In this document: piece after piece, positions 1-10,200 of the stretch
Numbering within the stretch: position 1 is the stretch's first letter
How the letters are laid out: every line of letters starts with the position of its first letter
Source: Parasulfuritortus cantonensis
Lineage (GTDB): Bacteria > Pseudomonadota > Gammaproteobacteria > Burkholderiales > Thiobacillaceae
Reading direction: 5' to 3'
Length of the DNA: 64,000 bases
Assembly: GCF_004337445.1 (NCBI RefSeq)
Contig: NZ_SJZB01000033.1
Span: forward strand, 27,695-91,694
The notes under the pieces: generated by a model
Databases searched by the model: none
Told to the model about the DNA's origin: nothing
What the model saw: only the letters and a program-made list of their open reading frames with translations
Position numbers and translations under genes: made by a program

Positions 1-421
1 GGTGCGCAAGCTGTACAACGAACGCATCCTGGCCGGCTTCGCCGGCGGCACGGCGGATGCGTTCACCCTGTTCGAGCGCTTCGAGGCCAAGCTGGAGAAA
101 CACCAGGGCCATTTGGTGCGCAGCGCGGTCGAGCTGGCCAAGGACTGGCGCACCGACCGCATCCTGCGCCGCCTGGAGGCCATGCTGTCGGTCGCCGACG
201 GCCAGTCCAGCCTGATCATCACCGGCGCCGGCGACGTCCTGGAGCCGGAATACGGCATCGCCGCCATCGGCAGCGGCGGCGCCTATGCCCAGGCGGCGGC
301 GCGCGCCCTGGTCGAACACTCCGACCTGAGCCCGGAGGCGGTCGTCCGGGAGGCGCTCGGCATTGCCGCCGACATCTGCATCTACACCAACCGCAACTTC
401 ACCATCGAGACGCTCGGCTGA
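1..421 (+). CDS. hslV: ATP-dependent protease subunit HslV (5' partial)
   Basis: This is the proteolytic subunit of the HslUV (ClpQY) cytoplasmic protease, an N-terminal-nucleophile, proteasome-like threonine peptidase driven by the HslU ATPase. The frame is open from base 2 and ends with TGA at 419-421. About 139 residues are present out of a usual 175-180, so the catalytic N-terminal Thr lies outside the window. Recognisable HslV blocks are [38 protein letters not shown], the AIGSGG block, and DICIYTN near the C-terminus. The usual partner hslU does not follow: the next gene is convergent regA only 13 bp away, so hslU must lie upstream or elsewhere. The family call is very secure. Confidence 0.95.
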   Translation, partial: VRKLYNERILAGFAGGTADAFTLFERFEAKLEKHQGHLVRSAVELAKDWRTDRILRRLEAMLSVADGQSSLIITGAGDVLEPEYGIAAIGSGGAYAQAAARALVEHSDLSPEAVVREALGIAADICIYTNRNFTIETLG

Positions 422-429
422 AGCCGGCG

Positions 430-455
430 GCCGGTCACTCCTTGACCGGCTTCTT
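430..455 (+). terminator. Stem-loop at the hslV/regA convergent junction
   Basis: An 8-bp perfect inverted repeat (GCCGGTCA at 430-437, TGACCGGC at 443-450, 5-nt loop) is followed by TTCTT. It lies just past the hslV stop and overlaps the regA stop codon. It reads as a probable terminator for hslV. The T-tract is imperfect, so confidence is moderate. Confidence 0.4.
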
Positions 456-971
456 CATCAGCTTGCGCTGCAAGGTGCGCCGGTGCATCTTGAGCGCCCG
501 CGCCGTGGCCGAGATGTTGTTGTCGTGCTCGGCGAGCACCTTCTGGATGTGCTCCCACTCCAGGCGGTCGACCGACATCGGTTCTTCCGGGGTCGCCACC
601 TCGGCATCGCCGCCGGCGCGGCCGAGCGCGGCGAGGATCTCGTCGGCATCGGCCGGCTTCGGCAGGTAGTGGGTGGCGCCCAGCTTGATCGCCTCGACCG
701 CGGTGGCGATGCTGGCGTAGCCGGTCAGGAGGAGGATGCGCATGTCGCCGCGCAGGTCGCGCAGCGGCTCGATCAGGCCGAGGCCGGAGGCCTCCTCCAG
801 CTTGAGGTCGAGGACGGCCGCGTCGGGCAGGAAGTGGCGCGCCAGGGCGAGGGCGCCGGTCGGCTCGTGCGCGCTCTCGACCTCGTGGCCGCGCCGGCGC
901 AGGGCGTGCGCCAGAGTGGCGGTGAACACGGGGTCGTCGTCGACCAGCAGGATGCGCCAGGCGTCGTTCAT
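435..971 (-). CDS. regA: RegA/PrrA/ActR-type response regulator
   Basis: This is a 178-residue redox-type response regulator. The receiver domain occupies residues 5-120, with the acidic pair at D11/D12, phospho-acceptor D55 (VLDLK), T83 and K105 (LPKPAD). A short linker leads to a Fis-type helix-turn-helix at about 135-178, ending in MHRRTLQRKL, the hallmark DNA-binding helix of RegA/PrrA/ActR. In the family it is phosphorylated by RegB and controls respiration, carbon fixation and oxidase genes. The ATG at 969-971 overlaps the TGA of the upstream kinase (ATGA), so the two are translationally coupled. The regulator is intact although the kinase is frameshifted. The call is based on motifs and on adjacency to a RegB-like gene. 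Confidence 0.9.
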   Translation of the reverse strand: MNDAWRILLVDDDPVFTATLAHALRRRGHEVESAHEPTGALALARHFLPDAAVLDLKLEEASGLGLIEPLRDLRGDMRILLLTGYASIATAVEAIKLGATHYLPKPADADEILAALGRAGGDAEVATPEEPMSVDRLEWEHIQKVLAEHDNNISATARALKMHRRTLQRKLMKKPVKE

Positions 972-2202
972 GCGTGCCCCAGTGCGGCCAGCGGGATGCT
1001 CACCCGGGCCGCCAGCCCGCCGCCCGGGCGCGGCGTCAGCGCCAGGGTGCCGTGCAGACGTTCCAGGGCCGCCTGGGCCAGCAGCAGGCCGACGCCCCAG
1101 CCGTTTTCCTTGTCGCCCGCCTCGGCCAGGCCGGGCCGCGGTCGAGCACGGCCAGGCGCAGGGTGTCGGCATCCCATTCGGCCTCCAGGCCGAGGTCGTC
1201 CGGCGAGACGTCGGCGGCATTGTTGAGCAGGGTCGAGAGGACCGAGATGATGACCGGGTCCTCGCGCACGGCCGGCCCGGGGCGTGGACCGTCCAGGCGC
1301 AGGCGGGCATGGGCGCCGGGCCGCATGAGGCCCCAGTGGTCGAATATCTCGGCCAGCCAGCCGTCCAGCGCCCGGGTCGGGGCGACGGTGGCGCGGGCCC
1401 CGCCGGCCGCCGCCGCCAGGCGGTCGAGGACGCCCTTCATGCGTTCGGCCTGGGCGGCCATGACCGCGATGCCGGGCGCCAGTTCGTCGTCGCCGGCGTA
1501 GTCGCGCTCCAGTTCGCGCAACGACACGCGCAGGGAGGACAGCGGCGTCGCCAGGTCGTGGGCGGCGGCCGCCGCCTGCATGCCGAGGGCGAACAGCTGT
1601 TCGTCGCGCAGGGCCTGTTCGCGCACCCGGGCGAGGTCGGCCTCGCGCTGGCGCAGGGCCGTGGCCAGGCGGGTGACGAAGGCCGCGACCAGGGCGGCGG
1701 TGAGCAGGAAGTTGAGCCACATGCCGCCCAGGTGCAGGTCGATCGCGGTCTGTTCGCTCACCGCCAGGCCGAGCGGCTGGTAGTAGCGGGCCAGCAGGGA
1801 ATAGAGCACCGCGACCCACAGGGTCATGACCCAGGCGTAGCGTCCGGGCAGGGTGACCGCGCACAGGATCAGCGGCACCAGGAGCAGGGAGATGAACGGG
1901 TTGGCGTAGCCGCCGGTGAAGTAGATCAGGGCGCCGATCACCTCGGCGTCGGCCATCAGGTAGACCATGACCTCGAGCGGCTGGCCGCCCCGGTCCAGGC
2001 GCCCGATCGCGACCAGGTTGAGGGCGCCGTGCAGGGTCAGCAGGACGACCATGGCGAGCATGGGCAGCGCGACGGCGAAGCCCTCCATCAGCACCATGAC
2101 CAAGATGCCCTCGATGCTGAGCAGCACCCAGCGCGCCATGACCAGGCGCGCCAGGGTGTCCCTGGAGCAGGCTTCGTTGCGCATGGTCGCGGTCTCGGTC
2201 AT
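968..2202 (-). pseudogene. regB: RegB/PrrB-type redox sensor histidine kinase, frameshifted
   Basis: This is a membrane sensor kinase of about 410 residues if the frame is restored. The N-terminus (about 20-185) has six hydrophobic segments and contains GGYANPF (97-103), which fits the GGXXNPF quinone-site motif of RegB. The H-box has phospho-acceptor H215 (AAHDLATPL), and the N-box is LLNNAADVSP. Within the D-box the frame breaks near 1128-1135: one frame reads LAVLDRGP then nonsense, and the other continues as GLAEAGDKENGWGVGLLLAQ to the normal C-terminus. Loss of one G in a GGCCCGG run explains it. The G2 box and the end of the ATPase domain are therefore out of frame. It is either a real null allele or a base-call error. 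Divergent from the copper chaperone gene. Confidence 0.85.
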
Positions 2203-2316
2203 GGCGGAATTTTACCCATGCCGGCCGGTCGTCCGGGATGTGCGACAATTTGCCGCATGCGCGCGCGGGTCCGTGCGCGTTAGCCTCGCCCGATTCGATA
2301 CCTTGCCGGAGCCGAC

Positions 2317-2757
2317 ATGAAGCCTGCCATCCTGGTCCTCCCGCTGTGTGCCCTTGCCCTGCCCGCCCTGGCCGATACGGTCAAGGTCGAGAACGCCTGG
2401 GTGCGCGCCACGGCGCCCGGCCAGCAGGTCGCCGGCGCCTTCATGGACCTGACGGCGGACGCCGACATGGCGGTGGTCGATGCCGCCAGTCCGGCGGCCA
2501 AGGTGGTGCAGCTGCACAGCATGGCGATGGACAACGGCGTCATGGTGATGCGCCGTCTCAAGGCGGTTGCGCTGCCCAAGGGCAAGACGGTGAGCCTGAA
2601 GCCGGGCGGCATGCACGTCATGCTGATCGACCTGGTCGGGCCGATCAAGGCCGGCGCCCACCCCTCGGTGACCCTCACCGTGCGCGCGGCCGACGGCAAG
2701 AAGCAGCGGATCGCGGTGCCGCTCGAGGTACGCGAGCCGGGCGCCTCCGGCAACTGA
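2317..2757 (+). CDS. Periplasmic copper chaperone PCu(A)C
   Basis: This 146-residue secreted protein carries Cu(I) to the CuA/CuB centres of cytochrome oxidase in its family. Residues 1-19 form a signal peptide ending ALPALA. The metal site fits the family signature H-X10-M-X21-H-X-M exactly: H67, M78, H100, M102. The fold is the DUF461 cupredoxin-like domain. A GGAG ribosome site (2303-2306) precedes the ATG. It is divergent from regB/regA, which often govern terminal oxidase expression, so a shared respiratory context is plausible, but that is inference. The downstream gene is convergent phoU. Confidence 0.9.
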   Translation: MKPAILVLPLCALALPALADTVKVENAWVRATAPGQQVAGAFMDLTADADMAVVDAASPAAKVVQLHSMAMDNGVMVMRRLKAVALPKGKTVSLKPGGMHVMLIDLVGPIKAGAHPSVTLTVRAADGKKQRIAVPLEVREPGASGN

Positions 2758-2774
2758 TGGCCGACGGCATGCAA

Positions 2775-2796
2775 AAAGCCGGCGCGCGGCCGGCTT
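2775..2796 (-). terminator. Rho-independent terminator of phoU
   Basis: Arms GCCGGC (2778-2783) and GCCGGC (2789-2794), extended by A-T pairs, form a GC-rich hairpin followed on the minus strand by TTTTT (complement of 2773-2777). It sits between the convergent PCu(A)C and phoU genes and best serves phoU. Confidence 0.65.
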
Positions 2797-2820
2797 GTGT
2801 CGCGGTCGTGCCGGCGGCCG

Positions 2821-3522
2821 TTACTCCAGTTCCCGCTCCAGCTGTTCCAGCGAGGTGTGGCGCACGTTCTTGCCCTTGACCATGTAGACCACGTATTCGG
2901 AGATGTTCTCGGCGTGGTCGCCGATCCGCTCGATGGCCTTGACCACGAACATCAGGTCGATGAAAAGGGTGATGTTGCGCGGGTCTTCCATCATGTAGGT
3001 GATGAGATGACGGGCGATGAGGTGGAATTCCTCGTCCACTTCCATGTCCTGGCGGGCGACGTTGGCGGCGGCCGAGGCGTCCACCCGGGCGAACGAATCG
3101 AGCGAGGTGCGCAGCATCTTGATGGCCAGGTCGGCCATGTACTTGATCTCGCTGTAGCGCGGGATGGTGATGCGGTCGTTGTTCAGGGTCTTGACCGTGA
3201 AGCGGGCGATCTTGACCGCCTCGTCGCCGATCCGTTCCAGGTCGGCGATGGTCTTGATGATGGTCAGGATCATGCGCAGGTCGCTGGCGGTCGGTTGGCG
3301 CAACGCGATGATCTGGGTGCAGGCCTCGTCGCTGGCCACTTCCAGGCCGTTGACCTGGACGTCGTTGGCGATGACCTCCTCGGCCAGCGCGGTATTCTGG
3401 CCGATCAGCGCCTCGATGGCCTTGTTTACCTGGTCTTCGACCAGGCCGCCCATCTCCAGCACGCGGGCGCGCACCGCCTCGAGGTCGGCGTCAAACTGCT
3501 TGTAGGTGTGCTCGGCTAGCAT
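2821..3522 (-). CDS. phoU: Phosphate transport system regulator PhoU
   Basis: This 233-residue all-helical cytoplasmic protein links the Pst phosphate transporter to the PhoR/PhoB system and represses the Pho regulon in high phosphate. Two PhoU repeats are evident, each with an acidic metal-binding helix (ERIGDEAVKIARF around residues 94-106 and ERIGDHAENISEY near 205-217). Length matches the family. The start at 3522 is chosen because a strong GAGGAGA site precedes it. An in-frame ATG 31 codons upstream lies in non-coding-looking sequence. No pst, phoB or phoR genes are in the window, so phoU here is detached from its usual operon. Confidence 0.95.
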   Translation of the reverse strand: MLAEHTYKQFDADLEAVRARVLEMGGLVEDQVNKAIEALIGQNTALAEEVIANDVQVNGLEVASDEACTQIIALRQPTASDLRMILTIIKTIADLERIGDEAVKIARFTVKTLNNDRITIPRYSEIKYMADLAIKMLRTSLDSFARVDASAAANVARQDMEVDEEFHLIARHLITYMMEDPRNITLFIDLMFVVKAIERIGDHAENISEYVVYMVKGKNVRHTSLEQLERELE

Positions 3523-3589
3523 CGTTTCTCCTCGCCTGACCGCCATGGTCGGCATTGCCGGATTATATGCGCGTGTGGTGGCGAAAAAA

Positions 3590-4024
3590 TTACAGCTGAG
3601 TGACAAATGGCACACTCAGGGCATGCCCATCCACCTTCAGGGTCATGATCCAGTCGCGCCGCCCGGTGACGCAGACCGGCAGGGTGACGCGCGCCCTCAG
3701 GGTGCCCGTGGCGTCCGGCTTGAGCGTGTACAGGTTGAAGCCCATGTCCATGCCCTCCATGGTGAAGCTGGCCTGCGCGGTGCCGGCGCCGGGCGCCTTG
3801 AGCCAGACCTCGAACGGCGTCAGGACTTTGAGTTCGCCGGCCACGCCCAGTTCCACGGGCTGGCCCGCCAGGTCGGCACGGCAGCCGGCGCGCAGGTCGG
3901 TGCAGGCGATGCGCAGCGCCGGCGCCTCTTCCGGTTGCAGGAAACGGCTGGCCACCACCACCCCGGCGATCAGCACGATCACCAGGGCCGGCGCGAGCCA
4001 GCGCGGCAGGTTCAGTTCGGCCAT
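3590..4024 (-). CDS. Single-pass membrane protein of unknown function
   Basis: This 144-residue protein has one N-terminal membrane segment (about 11-30, [17 protein letters not shown]) and a small extracytoplasmic domain with a Cys pair (CTDLRAGC), a QGMDMG-like stretch (EGMDMGFN) and VCVTGRRDW near the C-terminus. The domain looks like a compact beta sandwich, and the Met-rich stretch could bind metal, but no function is claimed. The ATG lies inside the end of the upstream Nudix/ThiE gene (13-nt overlap), so it is the last gene of the argJ-DUF815-Nudix operon. It may be distantly related to FixH-like proteins; this is uncertain. Confidence 0.7.
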   Translation of the reverse strand: MAELNLPRWLAPALVIVLIAGVVVASRFLQPEEAPALRIACTDLRAGCRADLAGQPVELGVAGELKVLTPFEVWLKAPGAGTAQASFTMEGMDMGFNLYTLKPDATGTLRARVTLPVCVTGRRDWIMTLKVDGHALSVPFVTQL

Positions 4025-4947
4025 GCGGCGCTCCTCATCGCGATGCCGTGCGCGCCGGCCCGGCGCGCCTCGTCCAGGTCCGCCGGGCCCAGGCCGCCGA
4101 GGCCGTAGACCGGCAGGGGATAGTCCTCGATCAGGCGGCTGAAGGCCGGCCAGCCCATGGCCGGCGCGCCGGGATGCGAGGCGGTCGGCCGCACCGGGCC
4201 GAGGACCACGAAGTCGGCGCCGAGGGCGGCCGCCCGTGCCAGTTCGCCGGCGTCGTGGCAGGACGCGCCCAGCCAGGGCAGGTCCGGGCGGGCGCCCAGC
4301 TCGGCCAGCCGGCGCGCGCTCAGGTGGGCGCCGACACCCAGGCGGGCGGCCAGTTCGAGGTCGTCGTTGACGGTCAGGATGGCGCCGTGCCGGCGGCACA
4401 GCTCGGCGCAGCGCGTCGCCAGCGCGGTCCGCTCGGCTTCCGGCAGCGTCTTCTCGCGCAGTTGCACGAGGCGCAGGCCGGCCGCCAGGGCGCGTTCCAG
4501 ACGGGCCAGGAATTCGCCCGCGCCGAGCTCGGCGGCGGTCGAGATGGCGTAGGTCAGGGGCAGTTCCAGGCCACGCAGGATGGGCCCGTTGGCGGGCAGG
4601 ATGGGCGCGACGTCGGGATGCGCGGCGCGGGTCCAGGACAGGCCGCCCTGGCCTTCGTGCGGATGCGGCTCGCCGTCCCAGGCGGTGACCCGGAAGAAGC
4701 GCAGCATGACCCGGGCGTGCTCGTAGTCGAAGGCGCGGCTGAGCCAGGGGTAGGCGGTGCGTACCGTGATGCCGAGTTCCTCGTGCAGTTCGCGGTCGAG
4801 GGCATGGCGGGCGGTCTCGCCCGGCTCGACCTTGCCGCCCGGGAATTCCCACCAGCCGGCGTAGACCTTGCCCGGCGGCCGGCTGGCCATGAGGAAGCGG
4901 CCGTCCGGCCGTTCGATCACGGCGGCGGCGACCTCGACGCGGTTCAC
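4012..4947 (-). CDS. Nudix hydrolase (MutT-type) fused to a ThiE-like domain
   Basis: This is a 311-residue two-domain protein. Residues 1-130 are a Nudix hydrolase with a textbook Nudix box (G-X5-E-X7-REL-X-EELGI, about residues 38-60) and the [10 protein letters not shown] loop. MutT enzymes cleave 8-oxo-dGTP so that it is not built into DNA. Residues about 134-305 form a TIM-barrel resembling thiamine-phosphate synthase ([33 protein letters not shown]), a known MutT-ThiE fusion in beta- and gammaproteobacteria in which the ThiE half probably does not make thiamine. The start is GTG at 4945-4947, overlapping the TGA of the ATPase gene (GTGA). An ATG farther upstream would give a long Arg/Pro-rich extension and is rejected. 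Confidence 0.88.
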   Translation of the reverse strand: MNRVEVAAAVIERPDGRFLMASRPPGKVYAGWWEFPGGKVEPGETARHALDRELHEELGITVRTAYPWLSRAFDYEHARVMLRFFRVTAWDGEPHPHEGQGGLSWTRAAHPDVAPILPANGPILRGLELPLTYAISTAAELGAGEFLARLERALAAGLRLVQLREKTLPEAERTALATRCAELCRRHGAILTVNDDLELAARLGVGAHLSARRLAELGARPDLPWLGASCHDAGELARAAALGADFVVLGPVRPTASHPGAPAMGWPAFSRLIEDYPLPVYGLGGLGPADLDEARRAGAHGIAMRSAAWPN

Positions 4948-5837
4948 CGCTTGAGCCCCTGCCGGCCGGTCCAGTCGGCGGCGAACTGGCGCGCGACCCG
5001 GCCGGAGCGGCCGCCGCGCTGGGTCGCCCACTGCAGCGCTTCGAGGCGGGCCGGGGCGGTCCAGGTGCCACCCAGTTCGGCCACCCAGGATTCGGCGATG
5101 GCCAGGTACTGGTCCTGGTCGAAGGGGTAGAACGACAGCCAGAGGCCGAAGCGGTCCGAGAGGGAGACCTTTTCCTCGGTGCTTTCGCCCGGATGCACCT
5201 CGTTGCCCTGGTACTTGGTTTCCAGGTTCTCGGCCATGAACTCGGGCATCAGGTGGCGCCGGTTCGAGGTGGCGCAGATCAGGACGTTCGGCGCCAGGCC
5301 GGCGAGCGAGCCGTCCAGGGCGGCCTTGAGCGGCTTGTAGGCGGCCTCGCCGGGTTCGAAGGAGAGGTCGTCGGTGAAGACCACGAAGCGGTAGGGCTGT
5401 TCGGCGATGCCGGCGACGATGTCGGGCAGGTGGACGAGGTCGTCCTTGTCCACCTCGATCATGCGCAGGCCCTTCTTGGCCAGGCGCGGCAGCAGTGCCT
5501 TGATCAGGGAGGACTTGCCGCAGCCGCGGCTGCCGGTGAGCAGGATGTGGTTGGCCGGCAGGCCGGCGACGAACTGGCGCAGGTTGCGTTCGACCGCCTT
5601 CTTTTGCTCGTCGATGCCCTTGAGCGCGTTCCAGGGTGGGCAGTTGAGCTGGCCGATCGGCTGCAGCCAGCCCATGGCCGGACCGCGCCGCCAGCGGCAG
5701 GCGAGGTTGGTCTGCCAGTCGATGCGCGGCGGCGCCGGCGGCAGCCAGGGCTCGATGCGGGCCAGGACCTCGTTGGCCCGGGTGAGCAGGACGGCCAGTT
5801 CCGGGCTGATCTCGTAGGCGATGTCGTCGTCGTTCAA
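4944..5837 (-). CDS. DUF815 AAA-type ATP-binding protein
   Basis: This 297-residue protein belongs to the DUF815 AAA+-like P-loop ATPase family. It has Walker [10 protein letters not shown] at about residues 106-114, a hydrophobic Walker B-like strand [10 protein letters not shown], and [12 protein letters not shown], the family's sensor-like block. In many genomes it accompanies argJ and MutT genes, but its biochemical role is not settled. The most sensible start is TTG at 5835-5837, overlapping the TGA of argJ (TTGA) and giving the normal N-terminus NDDDIAYE. No in-frame ATG lies near it, and the longer upstream frame reads inside argJ. It is the second gene of the operon. Confidence 0.85.
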   Translation of the reverse strand: MNDDDIAYEISPELAVLLTRANEVLARIEPWLPPAPPRIDWQTNLACRWRRGPAMGWLQPIGQLNCPPWNALKGIDEQKKAVERNLRQFVAGLPANHILLTGSRGCGKSSLIKALLPRLAKKGLRMIEVDKDDLVHLPDIVAGIAEQPYRFVVFTDDLSFEPGEAAYKPLKAALDGSLAGLAPNVLICATSNRRHLMPEFMAENLETKYQGNEVHPGESTEEKVSLSDRFGLWLSFYPFDQDQYLAIAESWVAELGGTWTAPARLEALQWATQRGGRSGRVARQFAADWTGRQGLKR

Positions 5838-7078
5838 GTGCGGTACTCCGCGTTGATCTTGACGTATTCGTAGGAGAAGTCGCAGGTCCACACGGTGGCG
5901 ATGGCGTCGCCCCGGCCGAGGTAGAGGCGCACGTTGATCTCCGGCGCCGCCATCACCCGCGCCCCCTCGGCCTCCTGGTAGCCGGGCGAGCGGCCGCCGT
6001 TCTCGGCCACCAGGACGTTGCCGAGCCAGAGCTTGACCCGGTCGACGTCCAGATCGGCCACGCCGGCATAGCCGACCGCCGCCAGGATGCGGCCCAGGTT
6101 GGGGTCGGAGGCGAAGAAGGCGGTCTTGACCAGGGGCGACTTGGCGATGGCGTAGGCGATCTGCTTGCACTCGGCCTCGTCGCGGCCGCCCTCGACCCGG
6201 ATCTCCATGAACTTGGTGGCGCCCTCGCCGTCCCGGACGATGGCCTGGGCGAGCTGGATCATCAGTTCGGTGACCGCGTCGCGCAGCGTGTTGAAGCGCG
6301 GGTCGCCGTCGTCCATGAGCACCGGCGCGTCGGTCACCCCGGTGGCGACCAGGATGCAGGAGTCGTTGGTCGAGGTGTCGCCGTCCACGGTGATGCAGTT
6401 GAACGACTTGTTCACCGCGTACCGCAGGATGGCCTCGAGCGCCTCGCAGGACACCGGCGCGTCGGTGGCGACGAAGCTGAGCATGGTGGCCATGTTCGGG
6501 TGGATCATGCCCGAGCCCTTGGCGATGCCGGTGAGGGCGAAGTCGCGGCCGTTCAGGGCGACCTTGCGGGTGGCCGCCTTGGCGACGATGTCGGTGGTCA
6601 TGATGGCCTGGGCGGCCTCGGCCCAGTTGGCCGGCTTCAGGTCGGCGATGGCGTCCGGCAGGGCCGCGACGATCTTGTCGTGCGGCAGCGGTTCCAGGAT
6701 CACGCCGGTCGAGAAGGGCAGGACCTGTTCCGCCTTGAAGCCCAGCTTGTCGGCCAGCGCGGCGCAGGTCTCGCGCGCCCGGCGCAGGCCGTCCTCGCCG
6801 GTGCCGGCGTTGGCGTTGCCGGTGTTGACCACCAGGGCGCGGATGCCGCCGGCGTCATCGTCCCGGCCGCCGTGCAGGTGTTCCTTGCACACGGTCACCG
6901 GGGCGGCGCAGAAACGGTTCTGGGTGAACACGCCGACGACCTCGGAATCATGCGCCAGGCGCATGACCAGGATATCCTTGCGGCCGGGCTTCTTGATGCC
7001 GGCGGAGGCGATGCCCAGCTCGACGCCGGGAACGGGTAGGAGCGCTGCGGGATCGGGGGCGGCGAGATTGACGGGCAT
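5834..7078 (-). CDS. argJ: Bifunctional glutamate N-acetyltransferase / ornithine acetyltransferase
   Basis: This 414-residue enzyme of arginine biosynthesis moves the acetyl group from N-acetylornithine to glutamate (and, in bifunctional forms, also from acetyl-CoA). It is an N-terminal-nucleophile protein cut into alpha and beta chains before the Thr of NMATMLSF, preceded by KGSGMIHP, all clearly present. Other family blocks are [15 protein letters not shown], and [13 protein letters not shown]. Length is typical. It heads a minus-strand operon in which each downstream gene overlaps the previous stop. The 147-bp spacer upstream holds a REP-like repeat. Confidence 0.95.
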   Translation of the reverse strand: MPVNLAAPDPAALLPVPGVELGIASAGIKKPGRKDILVMRLAHDSEVVGVFTQNRFCAAPVTVCKEHLHGGRDDDAGGIRALVVNTGNANAGTGEDGLRRARETCAALADKLGFKAEQVLPFSTGVILEPLPHDKIVAALPDAIADLKPANWAEAAQAIMTTDIVAKAATRKVALNGRDFALTGIAKGSGMIHPNMATMLSFVATDAPVSCEALEAILRYAVNKSFNCITVDGDTSTNDSCILVATGVTDAPVLMDDGDPRFNTLRDAVTELMIQLAQAIVRDGEGATKFMEIRVEGGRDEAECKQIAYAIAKSPLVKTAFFASDPNLGRILAAVGYAGVADLDVDRVKLWLGNVLVAENGGRSPGYQEAEGARVMAAPEINVRLYLGRGDAIATVWTCDFSYEYVKINAEYRT

Positions 7079-7122
7079 GTGAAATCCTTGGCGTAAGCGG
7101 TCGCGAATGTTTCGGCGGCGGG

Positions 7123-7158
7123 CCAGGTCCGGTCATTCCCGCGCAGGCGGAAATCCAG
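7123..7158. repeat. REP-like dispersed palindromic repeat (copy A)
   Basis: The argJ-addA spacer carries a GGTCATTCCCGCGCAGGCGG core followed by AAATCCAG, a common proteobacterial intergenic repeat type whose complement starts CTGGAT. It is adjacent to a second stem (GCCCGCG...CGCGGGC, about 7177-7196). A degenerate relative is at 53764-53797. Confidence 0.6.
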
Positions 7159-7225
7159 TCCGATGCGATTGGGGCCCGCGCCGGTGCGCGGGCGACGAAA
7201 CCGTATCCGAGCCGGCTGCCGGCGC

Positions 7226-10200
7226 CTATTCTACTTCCTGCCAGCGGCCGTCGCCGAACAGCAATGCGCTGCGGATGCGCTTGCCCGGATAGAGGGCGGC
7301 CATGGCGCGCCGGTAGTCCGCCAGCTGGTCCAGATAGGCGTCGGAAAAGCCGCCGGTCTTGTAGTCGAGCACCCAGACCTCGTCGTCGTATTCGACCAGG
7401 CGGTCGATGCGCCGGATCTGGCCGTCGGCGCCCACGTAGGCGACCTCGTTGCGGCCCCGGCCGGAGGCGAAGAAGCGGCGCGTCTCCGGACCGGTCAGGA
7501 TGGTCTCCGCCATCGCCCGGACCGGCGCGAACGCGGCCTCGTCGAGGCCCAGGTCGGCGCGCACGGCGGCCGCCGAGGCGCCTTCCGTGGCCAGTTCCAG
7601 GTAGCGATGCACCCGCACGCCGAAGTCGATCTCGGGCGTCGAGACGACGCGCCGCTGGCCGACGCCCGCGGCCGGCAGACTCGGTTCGGCGCCGGCCACG
7701 GCGGCCGGCTCGGCGGCCGCGGCGGCATCGCCGAGCCGCATTTCCGGCAGGGCCGCCAGATCCGCCCGTTCGAGTGCCGCCGCCAGGCGGGCGAGCCAGG
7801 TGCCGTCCTTCGCCTCGGCCAGGCCGCTGACGATCAGGGCCTGCTTGGCCCGGGTCATGGCGACGTAGAGCAGGTTGAGGTGCTCGCGTGCCGTCAGGCC
7901 GGCTTCCTGGGCGAACAGCGGGTCGCGCGCCCGGCCGCGCAGTTCGCCGGCACCGTAGAGCGAGAAGTGCGTCGGCCGTTCGGCCGCCGGCGGCCAGTCG
8001 AGCAGGACGCCCAGGTGGTCGCGGTCGCGCCGTTCCTCGTCGGCCTTGATCAGGAACACGATGGGGGCCTCCAGGCCCTTCGCGGCATGGATGGTGAGCA
8101 TGCGCACGGTGTCGCCGGCCGCCGCGGGCGGCTCGTCCGGGGCATCGTCGCCGGCGTCTTGGCCGAGTTCGTGCAGGGCGTCGAGGAAACGCGGCAGGCT
8201 CGGGAAGCGGCCGCCGCCCAGCTTCAGGCTCAGTTCCAGGACGCCGCGCAGGTTGGCCAGTACCGAGGCGCGCAGGTGTTCCGGCGTGGCCGCGGCGTAG
8301 CGCGCCTCGACCTCGCCCTCGTGGAAGATGCGGTCGAGCAGGTCGTGCGGGGGCAGCGGGCCGGCCGCGGCGCGCCAGGCCGTCAGGAGGTCGTGGGCGC
8401 GGCGTATCCGTTCCGGGGCGTCCGGGTGGGCGCACCAGGCCGCCAGGCGGTCGAGCCAGGGGCCGCCCGGGCTGTCGGACAGCGCGACCAGGTCGGCATC
8501 CAGGCAGCCGAACAGCGGGCTCTTCAGTATCCGCGCCAGGCCGAGGTCGTCGTGCGGCATCACCAGGAAGCCGAGCAGGGCCATCAGGTCGCCCGCCTCC
8601 AGGGTGTCGAGCAGGCCGCCCCGGCGGCTGCCCAGATAGGGGATGCCGGCGGCCTTGAAGGCGTCCTCGAACACCTCCAGGCCGGTTCGGCCGGCGAACA
8701 GGACCAGCACGTCGGCGAAGCGGGCCGGCCGGCCGCCGTCCTCGGCGACCGCCAGGTGGCCGACCAACTCGACGATGCGCCGGGCGACCGCCGCCGCCTC
8801 GCCGGCGCGCTTGTCGGGGCGGGCCGGCGGCGGCTCGGTCAACGGGTCGCGCAGGGGGTGTGGCGGGTCGCCGGCGGCGTCGGCTTGGCCTGCATCGGCG
8901 GGCACCGTCAGCAGGCTGCACAGGCCGGGCAGGCCGGTCTGCCAGGCGGTGTGGGCGACGAAGCCGGGATATTCGGCGCCGAGACCGCCGAACAGGGCAT
9001 TCACCCAGGCGACCACGCGCGGCGCGCAGCGCCGGGTCTCGTCCCGGCGGGCGATGCCGGCGGCGAAATTCTCCGCCAGCCAGGCGCCGGCCAATTCGAA
9101 CAGACGCGGTTCGGCACGCCGGAAGCGGTAGATCGACTGCTTGGGGTCGCCGACCATGAACACGGTCGGCCGCTCGGGATCGGCACCGTAGGCCGACAGC
9201 CAGGCGGTCAGGATGTGCCACTGCAACGGGTTGGCATCCTGGAATTCGTCCAGCAGCAGGTGTTTCCAGCGCGCGTCCAGCTTGGCCAGCAGGCCGGCCG
9301 ATTCGTCCGGGTCGGAGAGCAGGCGCAGGGCCAGCCATTCCGCGTCGGTGAAGTCGAGGCCGTCGCGCTCGCGCTTGAGCGCCTGATAGTGGGCGACCAA
9401 GTCCGTGCCGGCGGCCAGGGCGAGACGGTTGAGGCGCAGGGCGGCCTGGTCGGCCAGGCGGTCGCAGGCGGCCGCTACCCGTTCGCCGAGCTGGTGATGC
9501 AGTTCGACGAAGCGTACCGCCGGGCCGGCACCCAGGCGCTTGTCCAGGGTGGCGCCGCCCTTGCGCGCGGCGATCTCGCCTTTGGCGGTGAGGAAGACGG
9601 CGCGGAGTGCGGCCCAATCCGCCGGCGTCTTGGCCGGGTCGCGCGGATGGTCGAGTTCCTCCAGCAACCCGGCCAACAGGGCGGCCCGTTCGGCATCCTG
9701 TTTCACGGCCTGGCCATTCCCGGCCAGGAGCGGCAGGAACTCGGCCAGGCCGGCTCGGAAGCCCGGTTCCGACCACAGTGCCGCCGCCACGTCGGTGTCT
9801 TCGTCCAGGCCGCTCAGCGCGGCGAGTCCGGCCAGCGCCTCGGCGACCGGATCGGCACGGCCCGCGGCCCAGCGCCACCACTCGGCGCGCTTGTCCAGGA
9901 AGGCGAACAGCAGCTTGCGCACGCTGGCCAGCGGCATCGTCTCGAACAGGCCGGCCAGTGCCGCCGCCGGCGCCGCCCGTGCCGGTGCGCGCAGCGACTC
10001 CGCCCAGGTCTGCCAGGCTTCGGCCCGGAGCAGGACCGCGTCCTCGATCAGGTTGGCGGGGGCACGGCTGGCCAGGGGCGCCCGGCCGAGCAGGTTGAGG
10101 AACCAGCCGTGGAAGGTGGTGATCATCGGACCCGGCACGCTGTCCAGGACGGTCTCGAACAGGCTCCGGGCGCGCGGCAGGAGCAGGCGTGCCGCCTCGG

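Noticed and set aside
736..2283. 515-codon plus-strand frame opposite regA/regB
   Set aside because: Antisense shadow with Arg/Gly-rich low-complexity product; the minus strand encodes recognisable regulators.
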